17,684 nt of DNA from Bacteroidales bacterium (lineage in GTDB: Bacteria > Bacteroidota > Bacteroidia > Bacteroidales > UBA932). The stretch is taken from assembly GCA_016281435.1 (NCBI GenBank), contig JAEEIQ010000055.1:1-17684 (forward strand). The letters run 5' to 3'. Made by a program: the position numbers and the translations under genes. Below the pieces are notes generated by a model that was given only the letters and a program-made list of their open reading frames with translations, searched no databases and had not been told where the DNA came from. Shown piece after piece: positions 1-7,111 of the stretch (position 1 is its first letter; each line of letters begins with the position of its first letter).

Positions 1-21
1 ACCTGGAAGAAATACAAATGA

Positions 22-62
22 GGTTGAATAGCCGCCCTCGAAAAAGGCTGGGCTATTCAACC
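22..62. repeat. Perfect 12-bp inverted repeat (strong hairpin)
   Basis: GGTTGAATAGCC (22-33) is the exact reverse complement of GGCTATTCAACC (51-62), with a 17-base loop. Inside the loop GCC (34-36) can pair with GGC (46-48), lengthening the stem past a two-base bulge. It could be the terminator of a gene to the left, although the nearest T-run (73-77) is some ten bases away from the stem, or a dispersed intergenic repeat. Confidence 0.7.
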
Positions 63-208
63 CCAAATGAAATTTTTAAAACTTTAACCCAGATTGACGA
101 TTCAGTTGCATTTCACGCTTGAATCCACGCGATGGAAGCGTGTAGGTTCCTTTTGTTGACTGTCAATTGTTTATCTGCCACGGCAAAGGGGGGGGATACT
201 TTGTGGGG

Positions 209-289
209 CAGGAGCGCCGCGTATAGGCGCGGGCCTGGATGGCGTGAGCCAAGAGGGCGCGGTACAGGAGGGGTGAAAAAAGCCTCGCC
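209..289 (+). other. GC-rich multi-hairpin segment, possible structured RNA
   Basis: Several helices can be drawn close together: CAGG (209-212) with CCTG (234-237) enclosing GCGCC (214-218) with GGCGC (226-230); GGC-GTGA-GCC (241-250), which has a GNRA-type tetraloop; and GAGG (268-271) with CCTC (283-286) continued by GGC (256-258) with GCC (287-289). TACTTTG at 197-203 could be a weak -7 element for it. I cannot match it to tmRNA, RNase P, SRP or 6S RNA. Short helices arise by chance in GC-rich DNA, so this is a suggestion only. Confidence 0.25.
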
Positions 290-303
290 GCAAAGAGAAA
301 TGC

Positions 304-334
304 CTTGCAGTTAAGAAAATAATTGCTATCTTTG
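304..334 (+). promoter_or_regulatory. rpsA promoter, Bacteroidetes -33/-7 type
   Basis: TATCTTTG at 327-334 matches the Bacteroidetes -7 consensus TAnnTTTG exactly. CTTG at 304-307 sits 19 bases upstream, the usual place of the -33 element. Transcription should begin near 339-341, giving an AT-rich leader of about 57 bases before the ATG at 398. This promoter lies over the upstream in-frame TTG at 323 and so rules that codon out as the start of rpsA. Confidence 0.8.
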
Positions 335-397
335 CGCGCCCAAATTACGGGTACAAAACATAATGTTCAACAACTAATCTGTACAACAAAAACTATT

Positions 398-2188
398 ATG
401 GCAGAAGAAATGAAAGAAACCAAGGCTGTCCTGAACGCATCAGTGGCGCCTGAGAACTTCGACTGGGAAGCCTTCGAAGGCGGCGACGTCTATGGCGGAG
501 CCGAGAAGGACCAGATCAGGGCGGAGTACGAGAAGACCCTCTCGAAGATCGTCGAGAACGAAGTCGTCGAGGGAGAAGTCACCGCGATCAACAAGCGCGA
601 GGTCGTCGTCACGATCGGCGGCAAGAGCGAGGGTGTCATCCCCGCCACCGACTTCCGTTACAACCCCGACCTCAAGGTCGGCGACAAGGTCGAAGTCTAT
701 GTCGAATCCGCGGAAGACAAGAAGGGCCAGTTGGTCCTCAGCCACAAGAAAGCCCGCGCTCTCAAGTCTTGGGACAGGGTCAACGAAGCCTACGAGAACG
801 ACGAGGTCGTCAAGGGATTCGTCAAGACCCGCACGAAAGGCGGCATGATAGTCGACGTGTTCGGAATCGAGGCGTTCCTGCCCGGCTCCCAGATCGATAT
901 CAAGCCCATCCGTGACTACGATGTATATGTGAACCAGACGATCGACTTCAAGATCGTCAAGATCAACCAGGAGTTCCGCAATGTGGTCGTATCCCACAAG
1001 GCTCTCCTCGAGGCCGAGCAGGAAGCCCGCAGGGCTGAGCTCATCGGCAAGCTCGAGAAGGGACAGGTCCTCGAAGGCGAAGTCAAGAACATCACCAACT
1101 ACGGCGTGTTCGTGGACCTCGGCGGAGTGGACGGTCTCATCCACATCACCGACCTCAGCTGGGGCCGCATCAACCATCCCGAAGAGGTGGTCGCGCTCGA
1201 GCAGAAGATCAAGGTGGTCGTTCTCGACTTCAACGAGCAGCAGAAGAGGATCGCCCTCGGACTCAAGCAGCTCACCCCGCACCCTTGGGACAACCTCGAT
1301 CCGAACCTCAAGGTCGGCGACAAGGTCAAGGGCAAGGTCATCCTGCTTGCAGACTACGGCGCATTCATCGAGATCGAACCCGGCGTCGAAGGACTCGTAC
1401 ACGTCTCCGAAATGTCCTGGAGCCCCCGTCTGCACAACGCGCAGGAGTTCCTCAAGGTCGGTGACGAGGTCGAGGCCCAGATCCTGAGCATCGACCGCGA
1501 GGCCCGCAAGATGTCCCTCGGCATCAAGCAGCTCACCGCGAACCCTTGGGAGACCATCCGTGAGAAATATCCCGTCGGCAGCGCCCACAAGGCCGTCGTC
1601 CGCAACATCACCAACTTCGGCGTGTTCGCCGAGCTGGAAGACGGCGTGGAAGGCCTCGTGCACATCAGCGACCTCAGCTGGAACAAGATCAAGCATCCTT
1701 CCGAGCTCGTCGCATCCGGCGACACGATCGACGTCCAGATCCTCGACTTCGACGAGGCGAACCACAAGCTCAGCCTCGGCCGCAAGCAGCTTCTTCCCAA
1801 CCCTTGGGACGAGGTTGAGGCCAAGTACCCTGTAGGCAGCACGATCGAAGGCACCATCGCCTCCGTGACCGACAAGGGCGCTTCCATCACCCTCGAAGGT
1901 GAGGCTGAAGGATTCGCGTTCACCCGCGAGCTCATCAAGGAAGACGGCAAGCAGGCAGTCGCCGGCGAGACCCTCCCGTTCAAGGTGGTCGAGCTGCGCC
2001 GCAGCACCCGCCGCATCCTCCTCTCGCACGTGAGGACCTATCAGGAAGTCAAGGAGAAGGCCGCCATCGCCGAATCCGACAACACCAAGAAGGCCGTCAA
2101 GAAGATCAACTCCAACCTTGAAAAGACCACCCTCGGCGACATCGACGCCCTGGCGGCCCTCAAGGAGAAACTCGAGAAGGGAGAATAA
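398..2188 (+). CDS. rpsA: 30S ribosomal protein S1
   Basis: S1 binds mRNA on the 30S subunit and helps load it for initiation. The 596-residue product has six OB-fold S1 repeats at roughly 54-119, 135-202, 221-291, 307-377, 393-464 and 480-545. Repeats 3 to 5 are the best conserved, each with a version of N-x-G/A-x-F-V/I followed by G-L-V/I-H-I/V-S and DLSW or EMSW. The N-terminus (about 50 residues) and C-terminus (about 50 residues, Lys/Glu-rich) are outside the repeats. The ATG at 398 is chosen because the promoter covers the earlier in-frame TTG. There is no Shine-Dalgarno; the leader is A-rich, as usual for this phylum, where S1 is likely to matter for initiation. Its stop overlaps the rnz start by one base, so the two genes are probably co-transcribed. 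Confidence 0.97.
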   Translation: MAEEMKETKAVLNASVAPENFDWEAFEGGDVYGGAEKDQIRAEYEKTLSKIVENEVVEGEVTAINKREVVVTIGGKSEGVIPATDFRYNPDLKVGDKVEVYVESAEDKKGQLVLSHKKARALKSWDRVNEAYENDEVVKGFVKTRTKGGMIVDVFGIEAFLPGSQIDIKPIRDYDVYVNQTIDFKIVKINQEFRNVVVSHKALLEAEQEARRAELIGKLEKGQVLEGEVKNITNYGVFVDLGGVDGLIHITDLSWGRINHPEEVVALEQKIKVVVLDFNEQQKRIALGLKQLTPHPWDNLDPNLKVGDKVKGKVILLADYGAFIEIEPGVEGLVHVSEMSWSPRLHNAQEFLKVGDEVEAQILSIDREARKMSLGIKQLTANPWETIREKYPVGSAHKAVVRNITNFGVFAELEDGVEGLVHISDLSWNKIKHPSELVASGDTIDVQILDFDEANHKLSLGRKQLLPNPWDEVEAKYPVGSTIEGTIASVTDKGASITLEGEAEGFAFTRELIKEDGKQAVAGETLPFKVVELRRSTRRILLSHVRTYQEVKEKAAIAESDNTKKAVKKINSNLEKTTLGDIDALAALKEKLEKGE

Positions 2189-2991
2189 TGATCTTCCGGC
2201 TTCAGACACTGGGTACGGCTTCGGCCATGCCCGTATCTGACAGAAATCCAAGCGCCCAGGTACTGTCCGTACAGGGGCGCTTGTTTCTGATAGATTGCGG
2301 GGAAGGCACGCAGCGGCAGATGCGCCGCTGCCACCTTTCCTTTCTCAAGACCGAGGCAATCTTCATCTCGCACACCCACGGGGACCACGTCTTCGGCCTC
2401 CCGGGGCTGCTCAACACGATGTCCATGTACGGCCGGCCGGGCCGGCTCGACATCTACGGTCCGGAAGACCTCGGCGAGTTCCTGGACTACTGCAGGGCCC
2501 ATTTCGGCGCGGGAGAGGGCTACGAACTCGTCTTCCACCCGTTGACCGGGGACGGAGCGCGGCTCGTCCACACTTCCAAGCACGTGGCCGTCACGGCCTT
2601 CCCTCTGGACCACAAGATACCCACGTGGGGCTACCGCTTCGACGAGATAGTAACGGAGCGGCACCGCCTCGAAAACCCGGACTACGAGGCCAAATCCTAC
2701 GCCTACTGCTCCGACACCAGGCCCTTCGACGCACTGCCCGGCCATGTCCGAGGGGTGCACACCCTCTACCACGAAGCAACCTACTGCTCGGATATGGCGG
2801 ACAAGGCCGCCGAGCGCTTCCACTCCACCACTGCCCAGGCCGCCCGCTGCGCCCTCGACGCCGGCGTCCGCAGGCTCATAGTTGGCCATTACAGCTCCCG
2901 CATCAAAGATTTCGACCGCTACATCGCGGAATGCCGGGAAGTCTTTCCGGAAACATACGCTGCACAAGACGGAGACCTGTTCGAGATATAG
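2188..2991 (+). CDS. rnz: Ribonuclease Z (tRNA 3' endonuclease), shortened
   Basis: RNase Z is a metallo-beta-lactamase-fold endonuclease that trims the 3' trailer of pre-tRNA. In the 267-residue product the zinc motif HTHGDH (62-67) is followed by GLPGLL. The other expected metal ligands are present: H142 in DHKIPTWGY, D176 in YAYCSDT, and H234 in GHYSSR. HEAT (195-198) and the N-terminal DCGEGTQ (36-42) also fit. Members of the family I recall are about 300-310 residues. The difference falls between the PTWGYRF and YAYCSDT motifs, where only about 19 residues remain instead of roughly 55. The catalytic set is complete, so I expect an active enzyme, perhaps with altered substrate handling. 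It starts in the TAATG junction with rpsA. Confidence 0.93.
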   Translation: MIFRLQTLGTASAMPVSDRNPSAQVLSVQGRLFLIDCGEGTQRQMRRCHLSFLKTEAIFISHTHGDHVFGLPGLLNTMSMYGRPGRLDIYGPEDLGEFLDYCRAHFGAGEGYELVFHPLTGDGARLVHTSKHVAVTAFPLDHKIPTWGYRFDEIVTERHRLENPDYEAKSYAYCSDTRPFDALPGHVRGVHTLYHEATYCSDMADKAAERFHSTTAQAARCALDAGVRRLIVGHYSSRIKDFDRYIAECREVFPETYAAQDGDLFEI

Positions 2992-3002
2992 AACTTTTTC
3001 AT

Positions 3003-3010
3003 TAAATTTG
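3003..3010 (+). promoter_or_regulatory. -7 promoter element of the glucosaminidase operon
   Basis: TAAATTTG matches TAnnTTTG exactly and lies 15 bases before the ATG at 3026. The -33 region (about 2979-2983) is only weakly similar to TTTG. This would start a separate transcript for the glucosaminidase, mltG and relA group just after rnz ends. Confidence 0.6.
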
Positions 3011-3025
3011 CGTGAACAGCGCAAT

Positions 3026-3994
3026 ATGATGAAAAGGTTACTCGTTCTCTTCTCCCTGCTCCTTGCAGGCCTGGCCCTGACGGGACAGGATGTCAGGCAG
3101 ACCTATATAGACAAATACTCCGAAGTTGCGGTCAGCGAGATGTACCGCACGGGCGTCCCTGCGAGCATCACGCTCGCCCAGGGCATAATCGAATCCGGCG
3201 CCGGCCTCTCGAAACTCGCCGCCGAAGGCAACAACCACTTCGGCATCAAGTGCCACACCGACTGGAAGGGCAAGACCATGGCCATCGACGACGACAAGAA
3301 GGGGGAGTGCTTCCGCGTGTACAAGAACGCCGAAATGTCTTTCCGCGACCACTCCGACTTCCTGCGTTACCGCGACCGCTACAAGTTCCTCTTCTCGTAC
3401 GACGTTACCGACTATAAATCATGGGCTTACGGCCTCAAGAAGGCCGGTTACGCGACAGACCCCGCCTATGCCGGGAAGCTCATAAAGATGATCGAGGACT
3501 ACAAGCTCTGGCGCTTCGACACCCCGAAACTCGAAGAGCGCCCGGACACCATCCCGGAATCCCCGGAAACCATCGAGGAGCCGAAGAGGATAGACACGGA
3601 CGTCTATGACGAGGACTATGTCTTCTCCCTCCGCCGGCCCGTCTATGAGAAGAACGGAGTGCCCTTCGTATATGCCTCGGAAGGCGAGAGCTACGCCTCC
3701 ATCGCCCAGGCCTACAAGCTATTCACGAAGGAGATCCTGCGCTACAACGACCTCCGCGAAAGCGAGCCCCTCGCGCCCGGGACCATGGTCTTCATCCAGC
3801 CCAAGAAAGCCCACGCCGCGAAGGGCCTCGACAAGTACATCGTCGGGGAAGACCCCGTGACCCTCAGGGACATATGCCAGCGCTTCGCCGTGCGCATGGG
3901 GTCCGTCCGCCGCATGAACGGCTTCGCAGCCGACTACGTCCCCTCTGAAGGGGACACCGTGCTCCTCCGTCCCGCCAAGTCCCGCAAGAAATGA
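3026..3994 (+). CDS. Secreted N-acetylglucosaminidase (GH73) with LysM repeats
   Basis: Predicted peptidoglycan hydrolase cleaving the glycan strand. The 322-residue product starts with a signal peptide (MMKR, then a Leu-rich core to about residue 19, probable cleavage near LTG-Q). There is no lipobox Cys, so it is likely periplasmic. The GH73 domain spans about 24-165, with the putative catalytic Glu E56 in AQGIIESGAG, then NNHFGIKCH and YRTGVP, the usual family pattern. A Pro/Glu-rich linker (about 168-190) leads to one clear LysM-like repeat (about 213-260) and a degenerate second one (about 268-316), which should bind peptidoglycan. The start at 3026 is preferred over earlier in-frame codons because it begins the signal peptide just after a -7 element; 3029 is an equal alternative. 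Its stop overlaps the mltG start (ATGA). Confidence 0.88.
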   Translation: MMKRLLVLFSLLLAGLALTGQDVRQTYIDKYSEVAVSEMYRTGVPASITLAQGIIESGAGLSKLAAEGNNHFGIKCHTDWKGKTMAIDDDKKGECFRVYKNAEMSFRDHSDFLRYRDRYKFLFSYDVTDYKSWAYGLKKAGYATDPAYAGKLIKMIEDYKLWRFDTPKLEERPDTIPESPETIEEPKRIDTDVYDEDYVFSLRRPVYEKNGVPFVYASEGESYASIAQAYKLFTKEILRYNDLRESEPLAPGTMVFIQPKKAHAAKGLDKYIVGEDPVTLRDICQRFAVRMGSVRRMNGFAADYVPSEGDTVLLRPAKSRKK

Positions 3995-5010
3995 AGAAGA
4001 TAATCCCTGCGATACTCCTTTTCGCGCTGGCTGCCTATGGGGTGGCCGAAGGCTTCATCTGGCTGCTGGATAACAAGATACCCAACTTCCGCGAGGAAGG
4101 TGAGCTGTTCGTGCGCCCCGGGATGGGACCGGAAGATGTGGCGGCCCAGCTCGAAGGCAACGTGCGCCGGGAGCGCAGCCTCATGCGCACGTTCGAAAAG
4201 AAGCAGGTCGCGACCTACATCACCCCTGGCCACTATGTCGTAAGGCCCGGCCACACCAGCGTCTATGTGGCCCGAATGCTGAACAACGGCTGGCAGACCC
4301 CGGTCCGCCTGACCCTGTCCGGGACCCTGCGCCTGCGAGGCGAGATAGCCCGGAAGATATCCTCGCAGATGATGGCGGACTCCGCCGAAGTGCGCGCCGC
4401 GATGGAAGACAAGGCCCTGCTCTCCGAATTCGGGTTCACCCCGGAGACGGTCTTCGCCCTCTTCGTCCCGGATACCTATGAAATGTACTGGACGGCCTCG
4501 GTGAAGGACATCCTCGCCAGGCAGAAAAAGGCCCTCGACGAGTTCTGGACAAAGGAGCGCGACGCTAAGGCAAAGGCCCTGAAACTGGACCGCCTGCAGG
4601 TCGCCATCGTGGCTTCGATAGTCTGCGGCGAATCCAACTATCTTCCTGAATATCCTAAGATTGCCGGGGTTTACCTGAACCGTCTCTCCCGCGGGATGAA
4701 ACTGCAGGCGGACCCCACCGTGGCCTTCTGCTTCGACTACGACGTGCGGAGGATCCTGAAATCCCAGCTCAAGGTGGACTCCCCGTACAACACCTATGTC
4801 CATGCGGGCCTTCCCCCGGGACCCATCTACATCCCCTCGAAGGCCGCCCTCGACGCCGTCCTGAACCCCGACAGGGGAGGCGGCAACCTCTACTTCTGCG
4901 CCGACCCTTCGTTCAACGGCTCCCACCGTTTCGCGAAGACCTACGACGAACACAGGCGGAACGCCCGCGCGTTCCAGCGCGCCCTCGATGCGAAATCCAT
5001 AAAGAACTGA
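3991..5010 (+). CDS. mltG: Endolytic murein transglycosylase MltG
   Basis: MltG (YceG) is a membrane-anchored lytic transglycosylase that cleaves nascent glycan strands and is thought to end their elongation. The 339-residue product has one N-terminal membrane segment (about 4-26), a LysM-like region, and the YceG domain. The catalytic Glu is E214 in ASIVCGES, followed by the family pattern PKIAGVYLNRL, LQADPTV, DSPYNTY and GLPPGPI. In the relatives I recall this motif reads ASIVE-x-E-T, so the first acidic residue is replaced here (C212-G213) while the catalytic one is kept. It overlaps the glucosaminidase gene by four bases and is followed after seven bases by relA, so the three are probably one transcript. 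Confidence 0.93.
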   Translation: MKKIIPAILLFALAAYGVAEGFIWLLDNKIPNFREEGELFVRPGMGPEDVAAQLEGNVRRERSLMRTFEKKQVATYITPGHYVVRPGHTSVYVARMLNNGWQTPVRLTLSGTLRLRGEIARKISSQMMADSAEVRAAMEDKALLSEFGFTPETVFALFVPDTYEMYWTASVKDILARQKKALDEFWTKERDAKAKALKLDRLQVAIVASIVCGESNYLPEYPKIAGVYLNRLSRGMKLQADPTVAFCFDYDVRRILKSQLKVDSPYNTYVHAGLPPGPIYIPSKAALDAVLNPDRGGGNLYFCADPSFNGSHRFAKTYDEHRRNARAFQRALDAKSIKN

Positions 5011-5017
5011 CAGAGAG

Positions 5018-7111
5018 ATGCTCACAGAAGCCCGGAACATAGCCCTGCGGGCGCTTGAGGCGGAACTCAGGAGCAACGGCCACCCCTTCATCGAGCACCC
5101 GGACAACGTCGTCGCGATAGTGCGCGACGAGATAGGCCTTCCCGAAGCCTGCCAGGTCGCCGTCTATCTCCACGAAGCCACCCGCCTGCACCCGGACATC
5201 CCCGTGGACGCCTTCCCGGAGGACGTGCGGACCATGGTGGACGGGCTGAACAAGATCTCGACAATCAAGCCTCGCGACACCCGTCTCGAGGCCGAAAACT
5301 ACAAGAAACTCATAGTCCAGTACTCCTCGGACCCGAGAGTCACCCTCATAAAGATTGCGGACAGGCTCGAAGTGATGCGCAACCTGCAGTATTTCCCGAA
5401 AGGCGCGCGCGACCAGAAACTCCTCGAGACCCTGATGCTCTACATCCCGCTGGCGCACCAGCTCGGGCTCTACAACATCAAGTCCGAGATGGAGGACATA
5501 TGGTTCCGCCACGCCGAGCCGGAGCAGTTCCGGGCCATCACCAACAAGCTGAAAGCCACGGAGAAAGACCGCGAGGAGCTGTCCCGCGACTTCATCGAGC
5601 CGCTGAAAAAGAAGCTCTCCGCAGCCGGGATCGCATACAAGCTCAAGGTCCGCACGAAGACTGCCTACTCGATCTACCGCAAGATGCAGGCGCAGAACGT
5701 CCCCTTCGAGGGGGTCTACGACGTCTTCGCGATACGCTTCATAATCGACTGCGAGCCGGACCGCAAGAAGGAACTCGACCTCTGCTGGAAGGTCTATTCA
5801 TACGTCACGGAAGAATACGAGGCGGACACCAACCGCCTTCGCGACTGGCTGACCCAGCCCAAGCCCAACGGCTACGAATCCCTGCACATCACGGTGCGCA
5901 ACCGTGCCGGGAATGCCCTGGAAGTGCAGATCAGAACGAAGCGCATGGACGAAGTGGCCGAGAGCGGCCTCGCCTCGCACTGGTCCTACAAGGGCATCAA
6001 GGGGGCCCAGACCCTGGACGGTTGGCTGACCAGCGTGCGCTACAACCTCGAGCACCGCAGCGACGCCGCTCCGGAGGACCTTCCGAAGCCGCCGGCAGGG
6101 GAGATCTTCGTGTTCACGCCGACGGGGGAACTGCGCATCCTTCCCGCCGGGGCCAGCGTGCTGGACTTCGCCTTCAACATCCACAGCGGCCTCGGATGCC
6201 GCTGCACCGGCGCCCGCATCTCCGGCAAGGCCGTCTCGATCCGGGAGCCGCTGAAGACCGGCGACGTAGTCGAGATCATGACCGGAAAGAACCAGCACCC
6301 CAGCCGCGACTGGCTGGGCTGGGTGGTCACCGGAAAGGCCAGGCAGAAGATACGCCAGGAACTCGACGCGGCCGAGCGCAAGCGGGCCGCGGAAGGGCGC
6401 GAGCTGCTCGAAAGGCGGCTCAAGAACTGGAAGCTCGAATTCCCGGACGACATGATGAAGGACTTCATGAAGTCCCGCAAGATCAGCTCCGTGATTCCGT
6501 TCATGGCGGCCATCGCCGACGGCCAGATCGACATCAACGAGATAAAGGCATGGATCCAGAAGGCCGCGGAAGAAGAGGAAAAGCCCGCCGCCGCGGTCGC
6601 CGAGGCCCCGAAGCCTGAGCGCTGGACCGCAGAGGGAGCGACCGCCGCCGGGTCGGACAACATCCTGGTGCTCAATGCGAAGAACGTGCGCGGGATGGAC
6701 TACAAGATGGCCCGCTGCTGCAACCCCGTCTTCGGGGACGACGTCTTCGGATTCGTGACGCGCGGTGAAGGGATCAAGATCCACCGCATGTCTTGTCCCA
6801 ACGCCGCCAGGCTGATATCGAACTACCCCTACCGCATCCAGAAGGTGCGCTGGGTCAACACCGGCTCCGACGCCGACTTCCAGTGTTCGCTCTCGATTAC
6901 GGCGGACCTCGAGCACTCCGTCCTCGCGGACGTGATGAACGTGATAGGGCAGTTCAAGGCCTCCGTGCGCTCCTTCAACGTCAGCGAGAACCGCCGCGCA
7001 GGTTCATACGAGATAGCAGTGCGGCTGATGGTCCCCTCCAACACGGAACTGGACAAGGTCCTCTCGCAGGTGGGGGCCCTGAAACACGTGCAGAAAGTGC
7101 GGCGCGTCTAG
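5018..7111 (+). CDS. relA: RelA/SpoT-type (p)ppGpp synthetase, hydrolase site degraded
   Basis: Makes the stringent-response alarmone from GTP/GDP and ATP. Domains in the 697-residue product: HD hydrolase (about 20-160), synthetase (about 200-325), TGS (about 360-425), a conserved-cysteine region ([11 protein letters not shown] near 565-575, IHRMSCPN near 588-595) and a C-terminal ACT domain (about 620-697). The synthetase keeps [24 protein letters not shown] and VQIRT; its RLRD at 273-276 matches the RXKD-type (not EXDD) position. The HD domain keeps H27, H52 and D115, but HDxxED has become HEATRL (52-57) and the Asn four residues after D115 is V119. I infer little or no hydrolysis. The N-terminus is somewhat short for the family. 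Its stop overlaps that of uvrB, which is on the other strand. Confidence 0.92.
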   Translation: MLTEARNIALRALEAELRSNGHPFIEHPDNVVAIVRDEIGLPEACQVAVYLHEATRLHPDIPVDAFPEDVRTMVDGLNKISTIKPRDTRLEAENYKKLIVQYSSDPRVTLIKIADRLEVMRNLQYFPKGARDQKLLETLMLYIPLAHQLGLYNIKSEMEDIWFRHAEPEQFRAITNKLKATEKDREELSRDFIEPLKKKLSAAGIAYKLKVRTKTAYSIYRKMQAQNVPFEGVYDVFAIRFIIDCEPDRKKELDLCWKVYSYVTEEYEADTNRLRDWLTQPKPNGYESLHITVRNRAGNALEVQIRTKRMDEVAESGLASHWSYKGIKGAQTLDGWLTSVRYNLEHRSDAAPEDLPKPPAGEIFVFTPTGELRILPAGASVLDFAFNIHSGLGCRCTGARISGKAVSIREPLKTGDVVEIMTGKNQHPSRDWLGWVVTGKARQKIRQELDAAERKRAAEGRELLERRLKNWKLEFPDDMMKDFMKSRKISSVIPFMAAIADGQIDINEIKAWIQKAAEEEEKPAAAVAEAPKPERWTAEGATAAGSDNILVLNAKNVRGMDYKMARCCNPVFGDDVFGFVTRGEGIKIHRMSCPNAARLISNYPYRIQKVRWVNTGSDADFQCSLSITADLEHSVLADVMNVIGQFKASVRSFNVSENRRAGSYEIAVRLMVPSNTELDKVLSQVGALKHVQKVRRV

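Larger units (their letters stand above)
1..303. other. Intergenic region upstream of rpsA
   Basis: I see no convincing gene here. A 60-codon frame at 132-314 has no recognisable protein signature and runs into the rpsA promoter. The left part (1-180) is AT-leaning and the right part (200-290) is GC-rich. It holds a perfect 12-bp inverted repeat (22-33 with 51-62), a second inverted repeat (CACGCTT at 114-120 with AAGCGTG at 136-142) and a GC-rich cluster of hairpins (209-289). The end of the gene to the left is outside the window. A run of eight or more G at about 188-195 precedes TACTTTG (197-203), a one-base-short version of the Bacteroidetes -7 element. Confidence 0.6.

Noticed and set aside
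132..314. 60-codon frame before rpsA
   Set aside because: Arg/Gly-rich translation of a GC-rich hairpin region, no homologue I can recall, and its end runs into the rpsA promoter.
323..397. Earlier TTG start for rpsA
   Set aside because: The codon lies within the -33/-7 promoter region, so it would not be transcribed from that promoter.
440..2251. Long minus-strand open frame (603 codons) opposite rpsA
   Set aside because: It is a mirror of the strong third-position bias of rpsA. The translation is a low-complexity mix of Asp, Leu, Val and Glu with no family signature, and S1 on the other strand is certain.
2882..3025. N-terminal extension of the glucosaminidase into rnz
   Set aside because: It would bury the signal peptide 48 residues inside the protein; the ATG at 3026 follows a -7 element.
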